From VAXT01 sp963827725 (lineage in GTDB: Bacteria; Actinomycetota; Thermoleophilia; Gaiellales; Gaiellaceae), in the NCBI GenBank assembly GCA_963827725.1, contig CAWHBM010000001.1:1364001-1428000 (forward strand): a stretch of DNA of 64,000 nt, written 5' to 3'. This document shows positions 56,723 through 64,000 of this stretch, in pieces. The position numbers and the translations under genes were made by a program. The notes below the pieces were generated by a model. That model worked only from the letters and a program-made list of their open reading frames with translations, was not told the DNA's origin and made no database searches. Within the stretch, counting starts at the first letter, position 1, and every line of letters starts with the position of its first letter.

Positions 56723-57930
56723 GACTGCACCCGCCCCAGGCGGTCGAGGGCACGGAGGCCCGGGGCACGCTCGATCAGCTCGCCGAGGGAGCGTCGTTCA
56801 CCGAGGAGGTTCAGGCCGGCCAGCGCACCGATCGCCAGCCAGCGATTCTTTCCCGTGAGAGAGCTCACGGAACTCAAGCCTAGCATCGCGCCAAGCGCGT
56901 TTGACCCTGCGTCTCCAAGCATCGTCCTCTCGCGAAGATCGTATGGCAGTAAGAGGACGGCGCTTCCGACCGGCGCACCGGCCGCGAGCGCGCCGAGCAG
57001 GTAGGCCTTGAGCGCGCGGCCAGGTCGGGTGTCGAGCTGGTTCACGAGGTTCGCGGCCAGTCCGACCAGGAGAGCTCCGGAGACCTTGCGCGTGGCGAGG
57101 AGGCCGACGAGCGGGATGCCGACGAGCTTGAGGACGCCGGTCGTCCGGCCCGACCGGAGATGCCCCTGAAAGCCGCGCTCAGGCCCCGACCAGAGGTCGT
57201 CCGCGAGACCGAGTGCGGCGACGGCCGCGACGGCGGGGTGGCGCAGGCCGACCGCCCAGCCAACGAGCGGCAGGCGCAGCCCACGGTGGTTGACGCCGAG
57301 GGGACCGCACGCAAGCACGGCGTCCAGCAGCTGGCGCGACCGGTGCGCAAAGCCGCGAAGGTCGCGGCCGGTTGCCTCGTGCGAGAGCGGCAGCTCGATC
57401 TCGGCAATCGCAAGTCCGGCTCGGGCCGCGTCGATCGTCATCCGCACCTCGCAGCCGAACCCTGCCGCGAGCGGGAAGCAGCGATCCCGCGCCTCGGCCG
57501 AGACTGCCCGCTGACCCGAAAGAGGCTCGCGGGCCACGAACCCCGACCTGGCGCGAACGAGTGTCCGCGCAACCTCCTTCGCGATACCGAAACCGCCGCC
57601 CTGGCGCTCGGCGAAGACCGCAATCGCGAGATCGGCATCGGCGTCGGCCAGCGGCCCTGGGTCGCCGACCAGGTCGGCATCGGCGAGCAGGAGCGCGCCG
57701 TCGGGCGCCTCTCGCTCCGCCAGCGTGAGGGCCTGGCCCTTGCCCCTCCGTGCAAGCCGGACGACCCGAGCACCCGCCCGTTCCGCCTCGGCCGCGGTCC
57801 GATCCCGCGATCCGTCGTCGGCGACGATCACCTCGGCCCCCGGAAACCGGTTTCTCAGCATCGCGACGGTCTCTGCGATCACCCGTTCCTCGTCCCGGGC
57901 GGCGACGAGGATCGCTGCTGGCTCAGCCAC
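56719..57930 (-). CDS. GT2-type glycosyltransferase fused to an MraY/WecA-like C-terminal domain
   Basis: 403 residues with two parts. The N-terminal half (about 1-200) is a GT2 domain: 'AAILVAARDEERVIAETVAML', 'VIVADDGSRDRT' and the DxD-like 'LLLADADLVGD'. The C-terminal half (about 235-385) is hydrophobic and keeps 'LADDLWSGPERGFQGHLRSGRTTGVLKLVG' and 'MLGDAGSNALGAMLGL', reminiscent of the Asp motifs of polyprenyl-phosphate phosphosugar transferases (MraY/WecA). Only part of that family's membrane core is present. A two-step lipid-linked sugar enzyme, or a regulator, is possible. GTG start in the 3' end of the steB-like gene. Confidence 0.82.
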   Translation of the reverse strand: MAEPAAILVAARDEERVIAETVAMLRNRFPGAEVIVADDGSRDRTAAEAERAGARVVRLARRGKGQALTLAEREAPDGALLLADADLVGDPGPLADADADLAIAVFAERQGGGFGIAKEVARTLVRARSGFVAREPLSGQRAVSAEARDRCFPLAAGFGCEVRMTIDAARAGLAIAEIELPLSHEATGRDLRGFAHRSRQLLDAVLACGPLGVNHRGLRLPLVGWAVGLRHPAVAAVAALGLADDLWSGPERGFQGHLRSGRTTGVLKLVGIPLVGLLATRKVSGALLVGLAANLVNQLDTRPGRALKAYLLGALAAGAPVGSAVLLLPYDLRERTMLGDAGSNALGAMLGLSSVSSLTGKNRWLAIGALAGLNLLGERRSLGELIERAPGLRALDRLGRVQS

Positions 57931-58802
57931 TCGCAGGCGCCGGTAGCGGTTCGACCGGCGGGACGATCCCGTCGCCGGCCGACTCCTTCACCCCGTAGTT
58001 CCCGGTCGGGCTTCCCGCGAGGAGCAGCGCGAGCGCGAGCCGTCCGGCGGGGGCGTCGATGTCGTCGACGGTCGAGAGGCCGGCCTCGCTCCATGCTTCG
58101 ACCGCTGACCGGCTGACGTCCGAGGTTTCTACGCCGATCGTCGGAACGTCGATGTCGGCGAGGCCTGCATAGAGCCCTGAGAGGAACTGGGCGGTCTCGT
58201 CCTTCTGGGGCTCGACGGTTCGCGCGACGACGACCCCGTCCACGGGGCGTCTGAAGCTCCCGGCCTTCTCGACGACGAGCAGCGAGGTCAGCGCGTTCCA
58301 GCCCGGCGTGTCGCCACCGTCGACGAGCTCCCGCGCCAGCGCGCGGCCGAGCTCGTCGAGCCCGGCGCCGCGGTAGCGCCTGAGATCGCCGGTGAGCCGG
58401 CTCTCGACGCTCTCCGCGTCGATCGGGATCTTGAGAGCCTGCATGCGAACCGGCGCGCTCGCACCTGCGTCTCCAAGCATGCGCTCGATGTCCTCGCGGA
58501 CGCCGGCGTCGACGGTGCCGGCGAAGAGGACCGCGATCCTCTTGCCGCGAAGCCGGTCGGCGATGAGCGAGGGGTAGGCGTTTTTGACGAACGCCTTGAT
58601 CGCGTTCTGCTCTCGCGTGGCTCTGCGAACGCCCCTCACGGGCCGAGTCGAGCTCGGCGTCGAGACGGTTGACCTCGCTCTCGAGGCTTCGCTTCTCGGC
58701 GTCGTCGACTTTTCCGCTCATGGCAACGCCGACCAGGATCCCGATCAGGAGCGCGACGAAAACCGCCGCGAGCGAGGCCACGTGATAGCGAAGGTCGAAC
58801 AT
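57923..58802 (-). CDS. SteB/MctB-like (copper transporter DUF3186) protein, frame interrupted near 58.63 kb
   Basis: The family has one N-terminal membrane helix ('YHVASLAAVFVALLIGILVGVAMSG'), a coiled coil and an extracytoplasmic domain. The helix and the start of the coiled coil ('LESEVNRLDAELDSARE') are in one frame. The rest ('EQNAIKAFVKNAYPSLIADRLRGKRIAVLFAG' to the C-terminus) is in the next, to a stop at 57923. The switch lies at or near GGGG (58631-58634). Labelled MctB in mycobacteria; in Corynebacterium the gene beside steA encodes SteB, which acts with SteA at division. Adjacency to steA and an SRPBCC gene here favours that role. Confidence 0.85.
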
Positions 58803-58805
58803 GGG

Positions 58806-59234
58806 CTAGATACTTGCCGCAGTTTGGCAAAGGGCATGTAGGCGGGCGAGCGCTTGCCGTGGCGTGGGACGGAGCCCTTCCGCGACGAGCCGCCAGGGCG
58901 ACGCCTGGATCGTGAGCGTCGCACGGGTGTGGCCCTCCGACGCAGGCTCGATCTGGATCTCGGCGTCGAAGTGCTGCTGGAGGTCGTGCCATGCGAATCG
59001 GAGGGACGGCTCGATCGCCGTCACGACGATCAGCCCCTCGCCGCCCGGCCGCCGGAGGAATCCCGGTGAGCCGCCTCGGGCGACCTGCCAGCGGGCTCCC
59101 TCGGCAAAGCCACGCCGGTCGGGCCGGACCGTCGTGTAGTCGGGCCACCAGTCCGCAAGGTGATGCGGCTCGGAGAGAATGTCCCAGACGTCACCGCGGC
59201 CCGCGATCAGCTCTCGCTTCGCTTCGATTCGCAC
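58806..59234 (-). CDS. SRPBCC (START/polyketide-cyclase-like) protein
   Basis: 142 residues, GTG start, with the helix-grip fold pattern: 'EAKRELIAGRGDVWDILSEPHHLADWWPDY' at the N-terminus, beta strands in the middle, and a C-terminal long helix ('PRQALARLHALCQTA'). The family binds hydrophobic ligands or acts as an activator/cyclase; the ligand is unknown. It lies between steA and the steB-like gene, an unusual insertion in that pair. Copy B of the shared intergenic element begins 7 nt upstream of its start. Confidence 0.86.
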   Translation of the reverse strand: MRIEAKRELIAGRGDVWDILSEPHHLADWWPDYTTVRPDRRGFAEGARWQVARGGSPGFLRRPGGEGLIVVTAIEPSLRFAWHDLQQHFDAEIQIEPASEGHTRATLTIQASPWRLVAEGLRPTPRQALARLHALCQTAASI

Positions 59235-59241
59235 TGCCAGT

Positions 59242-59316
59242 GATTGTCACGATTTCGACACGACCTGGGCACCCACGCGTGCGCAATTCCTCGTTATCGT
59301 CAAATCGGGGAGGAGG
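59242..59316. repeat. Intergenic element, copy B (in front of the SRPBCC gene)
   Basis: 75 bp aligned without gaps to 15733-15807. It starts 7 nt before the SRPBCC start codon and ends 24 nt past the steA stop. On the minus strand it reads GAGGAATTGCGCACGCGTG around a TAACG core. The GCGCACGCGTG part is nearly self-complementary, so a protein site is plausible. Confidence 0.5.
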
Positions 59317-59340
59317 CCACGGGAACCGGTCGGGGAAAAG

Positions 59341-60486
59341 TCAGCGAAGCCCGACAAGCTCTAGCAGGCGCGCGCCGAGCAGGTCGATCAGCTCGCGGAG
59401 ATCGGGCGAGACAAGGACGGCGGCGGCGATCGTGCCCAGGCCCGCCGCCGTGAAAGCGATCAAGGGCCACACGCCGACCTGGCGACTCACCAGGCGCGAG
59501 ACGCCCCGCGCGTCGATCAGTACCTCGCCCACTCTCAGCCGGGTCAGGAACGTCGACGACATGCCGGCGCGGTTCCGCTCGAGGAACTCGATCATGTTGA
59601 AGTGCGTCCCGACAGCGACGATCAGCTGAGCGCCCTTTTCGTATGCGAGCAAGAGCGCAACGTCCTCGCTGATCCCGGTCGAGGGAACGATCTGGTACGC
59701 CAGGCCGAGACGCTCCGCGCGTGCGGCGCCGGGCGCCTCTCCTCCGTGGTAGGCATGGATGAGCAGCTCGGCGCCCGAGCGAAGCGCCTGGTCTGAGACC
59801 GAATCCATGTCGCCCACGATCACGTGCGGTGAGTACCCGGCCTCGAGGAGCGCGTCTGCCCCACCGTCCACCCCGACGAGCACCGGCTTGAAGTCCCGGA
59901 TGTAGGGGCGGACGATCTGGAGGTCGCGCTTGTGTCCCGGCCCCCGGGCGACGACGAGCGCGTGGCGGTCGCGAAACCGCGTCTTCAAGGCCGGGAAATC
60001 GATCCCCTCGGAGAGGAAACGCCCCTCCTCCCGCAGGTGGCGCAACGTGTTGTCGGCAAACGCTTGGAGGGCCTCCGTCACTCCTCGCTGCTGCTCCGCA
60101 AGCGCCACCGCCAACTCCTCCTCCTCGAGCGCGCGACCCGACGCGAGGCAGGTCCCGTTCCGGAAGATGCTCGCGCCGCGGACAGTCAGGAGCTCGCCGT
60201 CGGAGACCTCGTCGAACAGATCCGCGTCAGGCGCGTCGATCAGGCGCACACCGCCGCGCACAAGCAGCAGCGGGCCCGGATTCGGAAAGCGCCCCGACTG
60301 GGACGACGCGACGTTCACGACGACACGCACGCCGGACTCGAGCAGCTCCTCCGCCGAGACACGATCGAGGTCGGTGTGGTCGATGATCGCGACGTCGTCG
60401 GGCTTCAGTCGCCTGACGAGGTTCTTCGTGCGTCGGTCGAGCCGCGCAGCGCCGGTGTGCTCGACGAAAGTTCGTAGCGTGCTCAT
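59341..60486 (-). CDS. steA: SteA-like cytokinetic protein
   Basis: 381 residues. The middle contains a thiamine-pyrophosphokinase-like catalytic fold ('VGVDGGADALLEAGYSPHVIVGDMDSVSD'), the later part 'GTHFNMIEFLERNRAGMSSTFLTRLRVG' and a C-terminal membrane helix ('VWPLIAFTAAGLGTIAAAVLV'). This matches the SteA family that works in corynebacterial and mycobacterial division with SteB. ATG 60486 overlaps the recN stop (ATGA). The frame is open far upstream into recN sequence but has no other plausible start. Confidence 0.88.
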   Translation of the reverse strand: MSTLRTFVEHTGAARLDRRTKNLVRRLKPDDVAIIDHTDLDRVSAEELLESGVRVVVNVASSQSGRFPNPGPLLLVRGGVRLIDAPDADLFDEVSDGELLTVRGASIFRNGTCLASGRALEEEELAVALAEQQRGVTEALQAFADNTLRHLREEGRFLSEGIDFPALKTRFRDRHALVVARGPGHKRDLQIVRPYIRDFKPVLVGVDGGADALLEAGYSPHVIVGDMDSVSDQALRSGAELLIHAYHGGEAPGAARAERLGLAYQIVPSTGISEDVALLLAYEKGAQLIVAVGTHFNMIEFLERNRAGMSSTFLTRLRVGEVLIDARGVSRLVSRQVGVWPLIAFTAAGLGTIAAAVLVSPDLRELIDLLGARLLELVGLR

Positions 60487-62108
60487 CTCACGGTCTGCAG
60501 AAACTCCTGGCCGCCGAGCATCCGCTTGAGCTCCTCCTGGCGCCGGTCTTCGGCAAGCTGCTCGATGCGTGTGTGCGTCGGATCTCCGGGGATCTTCTCG
60601 ACGCTGAAATGACGCTCGGCGACGCTCGCGATCTGCGGTAGATGCGTGATCGTGATCACCTGCGTGCGCTCTCCGAGTCTTCGCAGCGTCTCGCCGACCG
60701 CGTGCGCGGTCTGGCCCCCGATCCCGGCATCGATCTCGTCGAACACCATCGTCTCCCCGCCCGCGACAGCCGCAATCGCAAGCGCGATCCGTGACAGCTC
60801 TCCGCCCGAGGCTGTCTGGGCGACGGGAGCGAAGGGCAGGCCGGCATTGGGTCGGATGAGAAAGGCGGACTCGTCGGTGCCCGTCGGCCCGGGCTCGCGC
60901 TCGCTCAGCTCGACTCGGAACTCGCCCTCGCCGAGGCCGATTCCGTTGAGCTCGGCCTCGACTGCATCGGCGAACGGCACCGCCGCCGCGCTTCGGTTCG
61001 CCCCCAGCTTCTTCGTCAGCGTCTGCACCCGCTTCTCGGCCTTCGCAAGCGCGGCCGACGCGGCAGCCAGCGGATCGGCGCCGTCCTCGAGCGCCGAGAG
61101 CTCGGCGCGAGCGTCGTCGGCGCGGGCCAGGAGCTCCGCGTACGTCTCGCACCGGAAGCGCCGCTTCGTCTCCGAGATCCGCTCGAGCTCTGCCTCGACC
61201 TGCTCGAGCCGGTCGGGCTCGGCTTCGAGCGAGTCCAGGAATCGCCGTAGCTCGAGCGCCGTCTCGCTCAGCCGGAGCTCGGCGTCTCGGAGCTCGCCGG
61301 CCGCCTGTGCAAGCTCGGGCGCGATCGCACCCACCGCGGCCAGGCCCCTCTCGGCGCGGCCTGCGAGACCCGCGGCGCCCTCACCTTCGTCGGGCGAAAG
61401 CGCCTGAACAGCATCGTTCGCCGCCTGCGCCAGCTCGTTGACGTGCCGGAGTCGTTCCCGCTCGCCGCGAAGCGCGTCCTCGGCATCCGGCGCGAGACCT
61501 TCGGCGTCCTCGAGGAGCGCGCGCAGCTCGGCCAGCCGAGCTTCCTCGGCGGCAGCTCCCTGGCCGAGCTCCTCGTGGCGCCGGCGGGCCGCACCGAGCT
61601 CGCGCCAGGCCGCCCGCAGCTCGGCGCGGAGCCGAAGCTGGTCCTCGCCCAAGAACGCGTCGAGTCGATCGAGCTGGTAGGACGGCCTGGCGAGGCGGCG
61701 CTGCTCGAACTGGCCGGACATCGCGATCAGCCGCTCGCCGGCCGCAGCGAGATCCTCACGCGCCGCGCTTCGACCCCACGCGTATGCGCGGGTGCGACCG
61801 TCTGCGAACACGCGCCGCGCGAGCACGAGTCCTTCCTCACCGTCCGGCCGAAGCTCTGCGAGCGCCTCCAGGCCCTCCTCTTCGAGCAGCCCCAAGGGGA
61901 TCTCGAACTCCGCTTCGACGTACGCCTCGTCGGCGCCCGGCCCCACGTACCCGGCGTCGCCCTTGGCTCCGAGCAGCAGACCGATCGCCTGGGCGAGGAT
62001 CGTCTTTCCCGCTCCCGTCTCGCCCGTGATCGCGTTCAGGCCCGGCCCAGGCTCGAGGTCTGCCTCGCGGATGAGCACGAGGTTCTCGATCCGAAGCCTA
62101 CGAAGCAA
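60483..62108 (-). CDS. recN: DNA repair protein RecN
   Basis: SMC-like ATPase for double-strand-break repair. 541 residues: Walker A in 'GETGAGKTILAQAIGLLLG', a long coiled-coil hairpin (about 150-350), the signature 'TASGGELSRIALAIAAVAG', Walker B 'MVFDEIDAGIGG' and His loop 'ITHLPQIAS'. TTG 62108 gives 'LLRRLRIENLVLIREA', the expected first strand, and overlaps the nadK end by 11 nt. recN is often SOS-controlled; no LexA box is visible inside nadK next to it. Confidence 0.95.
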   Translation of the reverse strand: MLRRLRIENLVLIREADLEPGPGLNAITGETGAGKTILAQAIGLLLGAKGDAGYVGPGADEAYVEAEFEIPLGLLEEEGLEALAELRPDGEEGLVLARRVFADGRTRAYAWGRSAAREDLAAAGERLIAMSGQFEQRRLARPSYQLDRLDAFLGEDQLRLRAELRAAWRELGAARRRHEELGQGAAAEEARLAELRALLEDAEGLAPDAEDALRGERERLRHVNELAQAANDAVQALSPDEGEGAAGLAGRAERGLAAVGAIAPELAQAAGELRDAELRLSETALELRRFLDSLEAEPDRLEQVEAELERISETKRRFRCETYAELLARADDARAELSALEDGADPLAAASAALAKAEKRVQTLTKKLGANRSAAAVPFADAVEAELNGIGLGEGEFRVELSEREPGPTGTDESAFLIRPNAGLPFAPVAQTASGGELSRIALAIAAVAGGETMVFDEIDAGIGGQTAHAVGETLRRLGERTQVITITHLPQIASVAERHFSVEKIPGDPTHTRIEQLAEDRRQEELKRMLGGQEFLQTVR

Positions 62109-62946
62109 AGGTCTCCCGGTACCGACGGAAGAAGGTCGCCTCGGGCAAGTGCGCCAGAAGGCTCGACTGCTCGCCGAGCCGGACGACGACACGCTCTCCG
62201 GCCGCGAGCTCGCCCACTGGCCGTCCGTCGACGAGAAGCGCCGCCGGCACGTCGTGAGTGCGATTCTCGATCTCGACCGCCCGGCTACGCGGCACGACGA
62301 GCGGTCTCGCGTGCAGGGAGTGCGGGGCGATGAACGTCACCACCTGGGCTTCGAGGCCCCAGACGAGGACCGGGCCGCCGTTGGAAAGGTTGTAGCCGGT
62401 CGACCCTGACGGAGTCGAGCAGAGGACGCCGTCGCAGGGGACGACGCCCAGGTCCTCTCCGCCAACGGCCCAGCCGAGCTGGATCATGCGCCCGATGATC
62501 GAGCTCGCGACGACGACGTCGTTGATCGCCGCGTGGCGCTCGGTCCCTGCCTCGATTTCGAGAGTCGGCAGCTCGGCGACGACGTACTCGCCGGCGAATA
62601 CCTGCTTCAGGCCGTCCTCGAGCGCCTCAGCCTTGATCGACGTCAGAAACCCGACCTCGCCGAAGTTCACGCCCACGACGGGCATGCCGGTGCCGAGCGT
62701 CCGTCGCAGTGCCCGAAGCATCGTTCCGTCGCCGCCGAGGACCACCACGAGGTCGACCTTCTGAAAGTCCGCATCCTCCCGGTCGTGCTTCTCGGCCTCG
62801 TCCTTCGGGTAGAAGAGCTCGACGCCGGCTTTGACCGCGACCTTTTCGAGCTGCGCGAGGCCCTCGCCGATCGCCTCGGGGTTTCCGTGCGTGACGACGG
62901 CGGCCGTGCGTACGGGCTCAGCGGGTGGCGTTTTCGATCCAGTCAT
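62098..62946 (-). CDS. nadK: NAD kinase
   Basis: Phosphorylates NAD to NADP. 282 residues with 'VVVLGGDGTMLRALR', 'VGVNFGEVGFLT' and the substrate loop 'STPSGSTGYNLSNGGP'. Complete. ATG 62946 lies inside the 3' end of tlyA (29-nt overlap). The tlyA-nadK-recN order is conserved across actinobacteria. Confidence 0.95.
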   Translation of the reverse strand: MTGSKTPPAEPVRTAAVVTHGNPEAIGEGLAQLEKVAVKAGVELFYPKDEAEKHDREDADFQKVDLVVVLGGDGTMLRALRRTLGTGMPVVGVNFGEVGFLTSIKAEALEDGLKQVFAGEYVVAELPTLEIEAGTERHAAINDVVVASSIIGRMIQLGWAVGGEDLGVVPCDGVLCSTPSGSTGYNLSNGGPVLVWGLEAQVVTFIAPHSLHARPLVVPRSRAVEIENRTHDVPAALLVDGRPVGELAAGERVVVRLGEQSSLLAHLPEATFFRRYRETFAS

Positions 62947-63682
62947 CGAGCTGATCGGGGAGCGACGGGTCTTCGCGGTGGACGAGGTGCAGGAAGAACT
63001 CCCGGTTTCCCTTGGGGCCGGGCAAGCCCGAGTCTACGACGCCGACCGTCTCGGCCGGCCAGGCGAGAGCCGCTTCGGCGACCTCACGCACTACCCGCCG
63101 GTGCACCGCCGGGTCCCGGATCACCCCGCCCTTTCCGACGTCGTCGCGACCGGCTTCGAACTGCGGCTTGACGAGCACGAGCGCCTCCCAGCCCGGGCGG
63201 GCGAGCGCAAGCGCCGGCGGGAGCGCAGTGCGGACGCTGATGAAAGAGACATCGCATGTGACGAGGTCGGGTGGGTAGGGAAGCGACTCGAGCTCGCGCG
63301 CATTCGTCCGCTCCAGCACCGTGACGCGCGCATCGGTGCGGAGCCGCTGGTGCAGCTGTCCGCGTCCGACGTCGAGCGCGATCACGCGCGCCGCGCCTCG
63401 CTGGAGGAGCGCGTCGGTGAAACCGCCGGTCGACGCGCCGACGTCGAGCGCGTCTCGTCCTCCCACCTCGAGGCCGAGCTCGTCGAGCGCGTGAGCGAGC
63501 TTCTCTCCACCGCGTGAGACGAACCTGGGAAGGCTCTCGACGACGAGGTCGGCCGACTCGTCCACCTGCTGCCCTGCCTTTTGGTACCCGCGCACGAGGC
63601 CGGCCATGACGAGCGCCTGGGCGTGCGCCCTGCTCTCGGCGAGGCCGCGCTCGACGAGCAGGACGTCCAGGCGCTTGCGCAC
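62918..63682 (-). CDS. tlyA: TlyA-family rRNA 2'-O-methyltransferase / hemolysin
   Basis: 254 residues: N-terminal S4 RNA-binding domain ('RLDVLLVERGLAESRAHAQALVMAGLV') and an FtsJ-type methyltransferase domain with SAM motif 'ALDVGASTGGFTDALL', 'CDVSFISVRTALPP' and the catalytic 'VLVKPQFEAG'. In mycobacteria TlyA methylates C1409 (16S) and C1920 (23S) and determines capreomycin sensitivity. The type (I or II) cannot be decided from sequence alone. It lies 10 nt after the polyprenyl synthase. Confidence 0.92.
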   Translation of the reverse strand: MRKRLDVLLVERGLAESRAHAQALVMAGLVRGYQKAGQQVDESADLVVESLPRFVSRGGEKLAHALDELGLEVGGRDALDVGASTGGFTDALLQRGAARVIALDVGRGQLHQRLRTDARVTVLERTNARELESLPYPPDLVTCDVSFISVRTALPPALALARPGWEALVLVKPQFEAGRDDVGKGGVIRDPAVHRRVVREVAEAALAWPAETVGVVDSGLPGPKGNREFFLHLVHREDPSLPDQLDDWIENATR

Positions 63683-63692
63683 GGACGGAAGG

Positions 63693-64000
63693 CTAGCTAG
63701 CCGCAGCTCGCCTTTTTAGGCCCGAAACGAGCTCGTCCAGAAGGGACGTGTCAGCCGGGATCTCCGCCAGTCGGTCCCTGGCTCTGGCCTCGATCTGCTC
63801 CGCGAGCTCGTGTGTGCGCTCGATTCCGAGCTGGTCGGCGAGCCCGTCCTCGTCGAGCACGTCGTCCACGACCTGGTAGAGGAGCCCGAACTCGGCTGCG
63901 AAGCCTCGCCACGGAGCCTGCTCCTCCTCGGGAACCTCGCTCACGGCAAGCGCGCAGCCCACCGCCGCCTCGAACAGCCGACCGGTCTTGAGCGCATGGC
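63693..64000 (-). CDS. Polyprenyl diphosphate synthase, 3' part only
   Basis: The final 102 residues of a trans-prenyltransferase (FPP/GGPP synthase family); the 5' end is beyond the window edge. 'HALKTGRLFEAAVG' is the family helix with KT, and 'FGLLYQVVDDVLDEDG' holds the second Asp-rich motif (DDxxD). It ends in TAG at 63693 with the tandem GCTAGCTAGC. In actinobacteria and firmicutes the gene in front of tlyA is commonly ispA, but chain length cannot be read from this part. Confidence 0.88.
   Translation of the reverse strand, partial: HALKTGRLFEAAVGCALAVSEVPEEEQAPWRGFAAEFGLLYQVVDDVLDEDGLADQLGIERTHELAEQIEARARDRLAEIPADTSLLDELVSGLKRRAAAS

Noticed and set aside
1..64000. tRNA, rRNA or CRISPR array
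   Set aside because: No T-loop GTTCGAATC-type sequence with cloverleaf, no rRNA-like stretch and no regularly spaced repeat was seen in the gaps. Short RNAs could still be missed by eye.

Overview
The window is GC-rich, gene-dense DNA from a deep-branching actinobacterium, most likely class Thermoleophilia. This is inferred from gene content and order plus protein style: SepF, YggT, DivIVA, SteA and a SteB/MctB-type protein, a DUF3866 protein, ImuB with DnaE2, and Lys-rich CPKG-type tails on exported proteins. No rRNA, tRNA, CRISPR array, phage gene or transposase was recognised. Most genes lie on the minus strand.

Layout, left to right. (1) 62-9854 (-): the conserved block rpsB-tsf-pyrH-frr-uppS-cdsA-dxr-rseP-ispG-proS (translation, UMP kinase, isoprenoid and lipid-carrier synthesis), most genes joined by 4-nt start/stop overlaps. 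(2) 9968-15700 (-): cca-pgeF-yggS-sepF-yggT-divIVA-traR/dksA-like-lspA-rluD, the cell-division neighbourhood. (3) 15848-23402: ridA with a HisB-like protein lacking key metal ligands, a secreted subtilase, a MurA with Asp at the usual catalytic Cys position, an HD hydrolase, a PLP enzyme, a glycosyltransferase and a lipoprotein. (4) 23412-29207: an SOS mutasome (imuB, a DUF6504-like gene, dnaE2) split by two plus-strand genes, with two LexA boxes in front of imuB. (5) 29269-41213: GNAT, comB, rhomboid, the PPDK/regulator operon, glyQS with recO, a glutaredoxin and two tandem L,D-transpeptidases. (6) 41233-47310: an ECF sigma factor with its partner, an O-antigen-ligase-like protein, and an island of two secreted proteins around a Ser/Thr kinase. 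(7) 47416-64000: mutM, deoA, deoB, ald, an aldo/keto reductase, DUF3866, an M20 peptidase, pyrG, a GT2/MraY-like fusion, steB-like, steA, recN, nadK, tlyA and the 3' end of a polyprenyl synthase.

Three themes cut across the genes. First, many transcripts look leaderless: a TANNNT -10 box sits 6-12 nt before the start codon, and four divergent gene pairs share one symmetric TANNNTA heptamer that supplies a -10 on both strands. Three convergent pairs likewise share one CTAG as both stop codons. Second, about 75-bp intergenic elements with a common sequence lie in front of cca and an SRPBCC gene, with a weaker copy in front of ald. Third, at least eight frameshifts (rpsB tail, glyS, deoA, steB-like, four in one L,D-transpeptidase) interrupt genes whose protein sequence stays conserved on both sides. 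That pattern fits uncorrected indels in the assembly better than gene decay.
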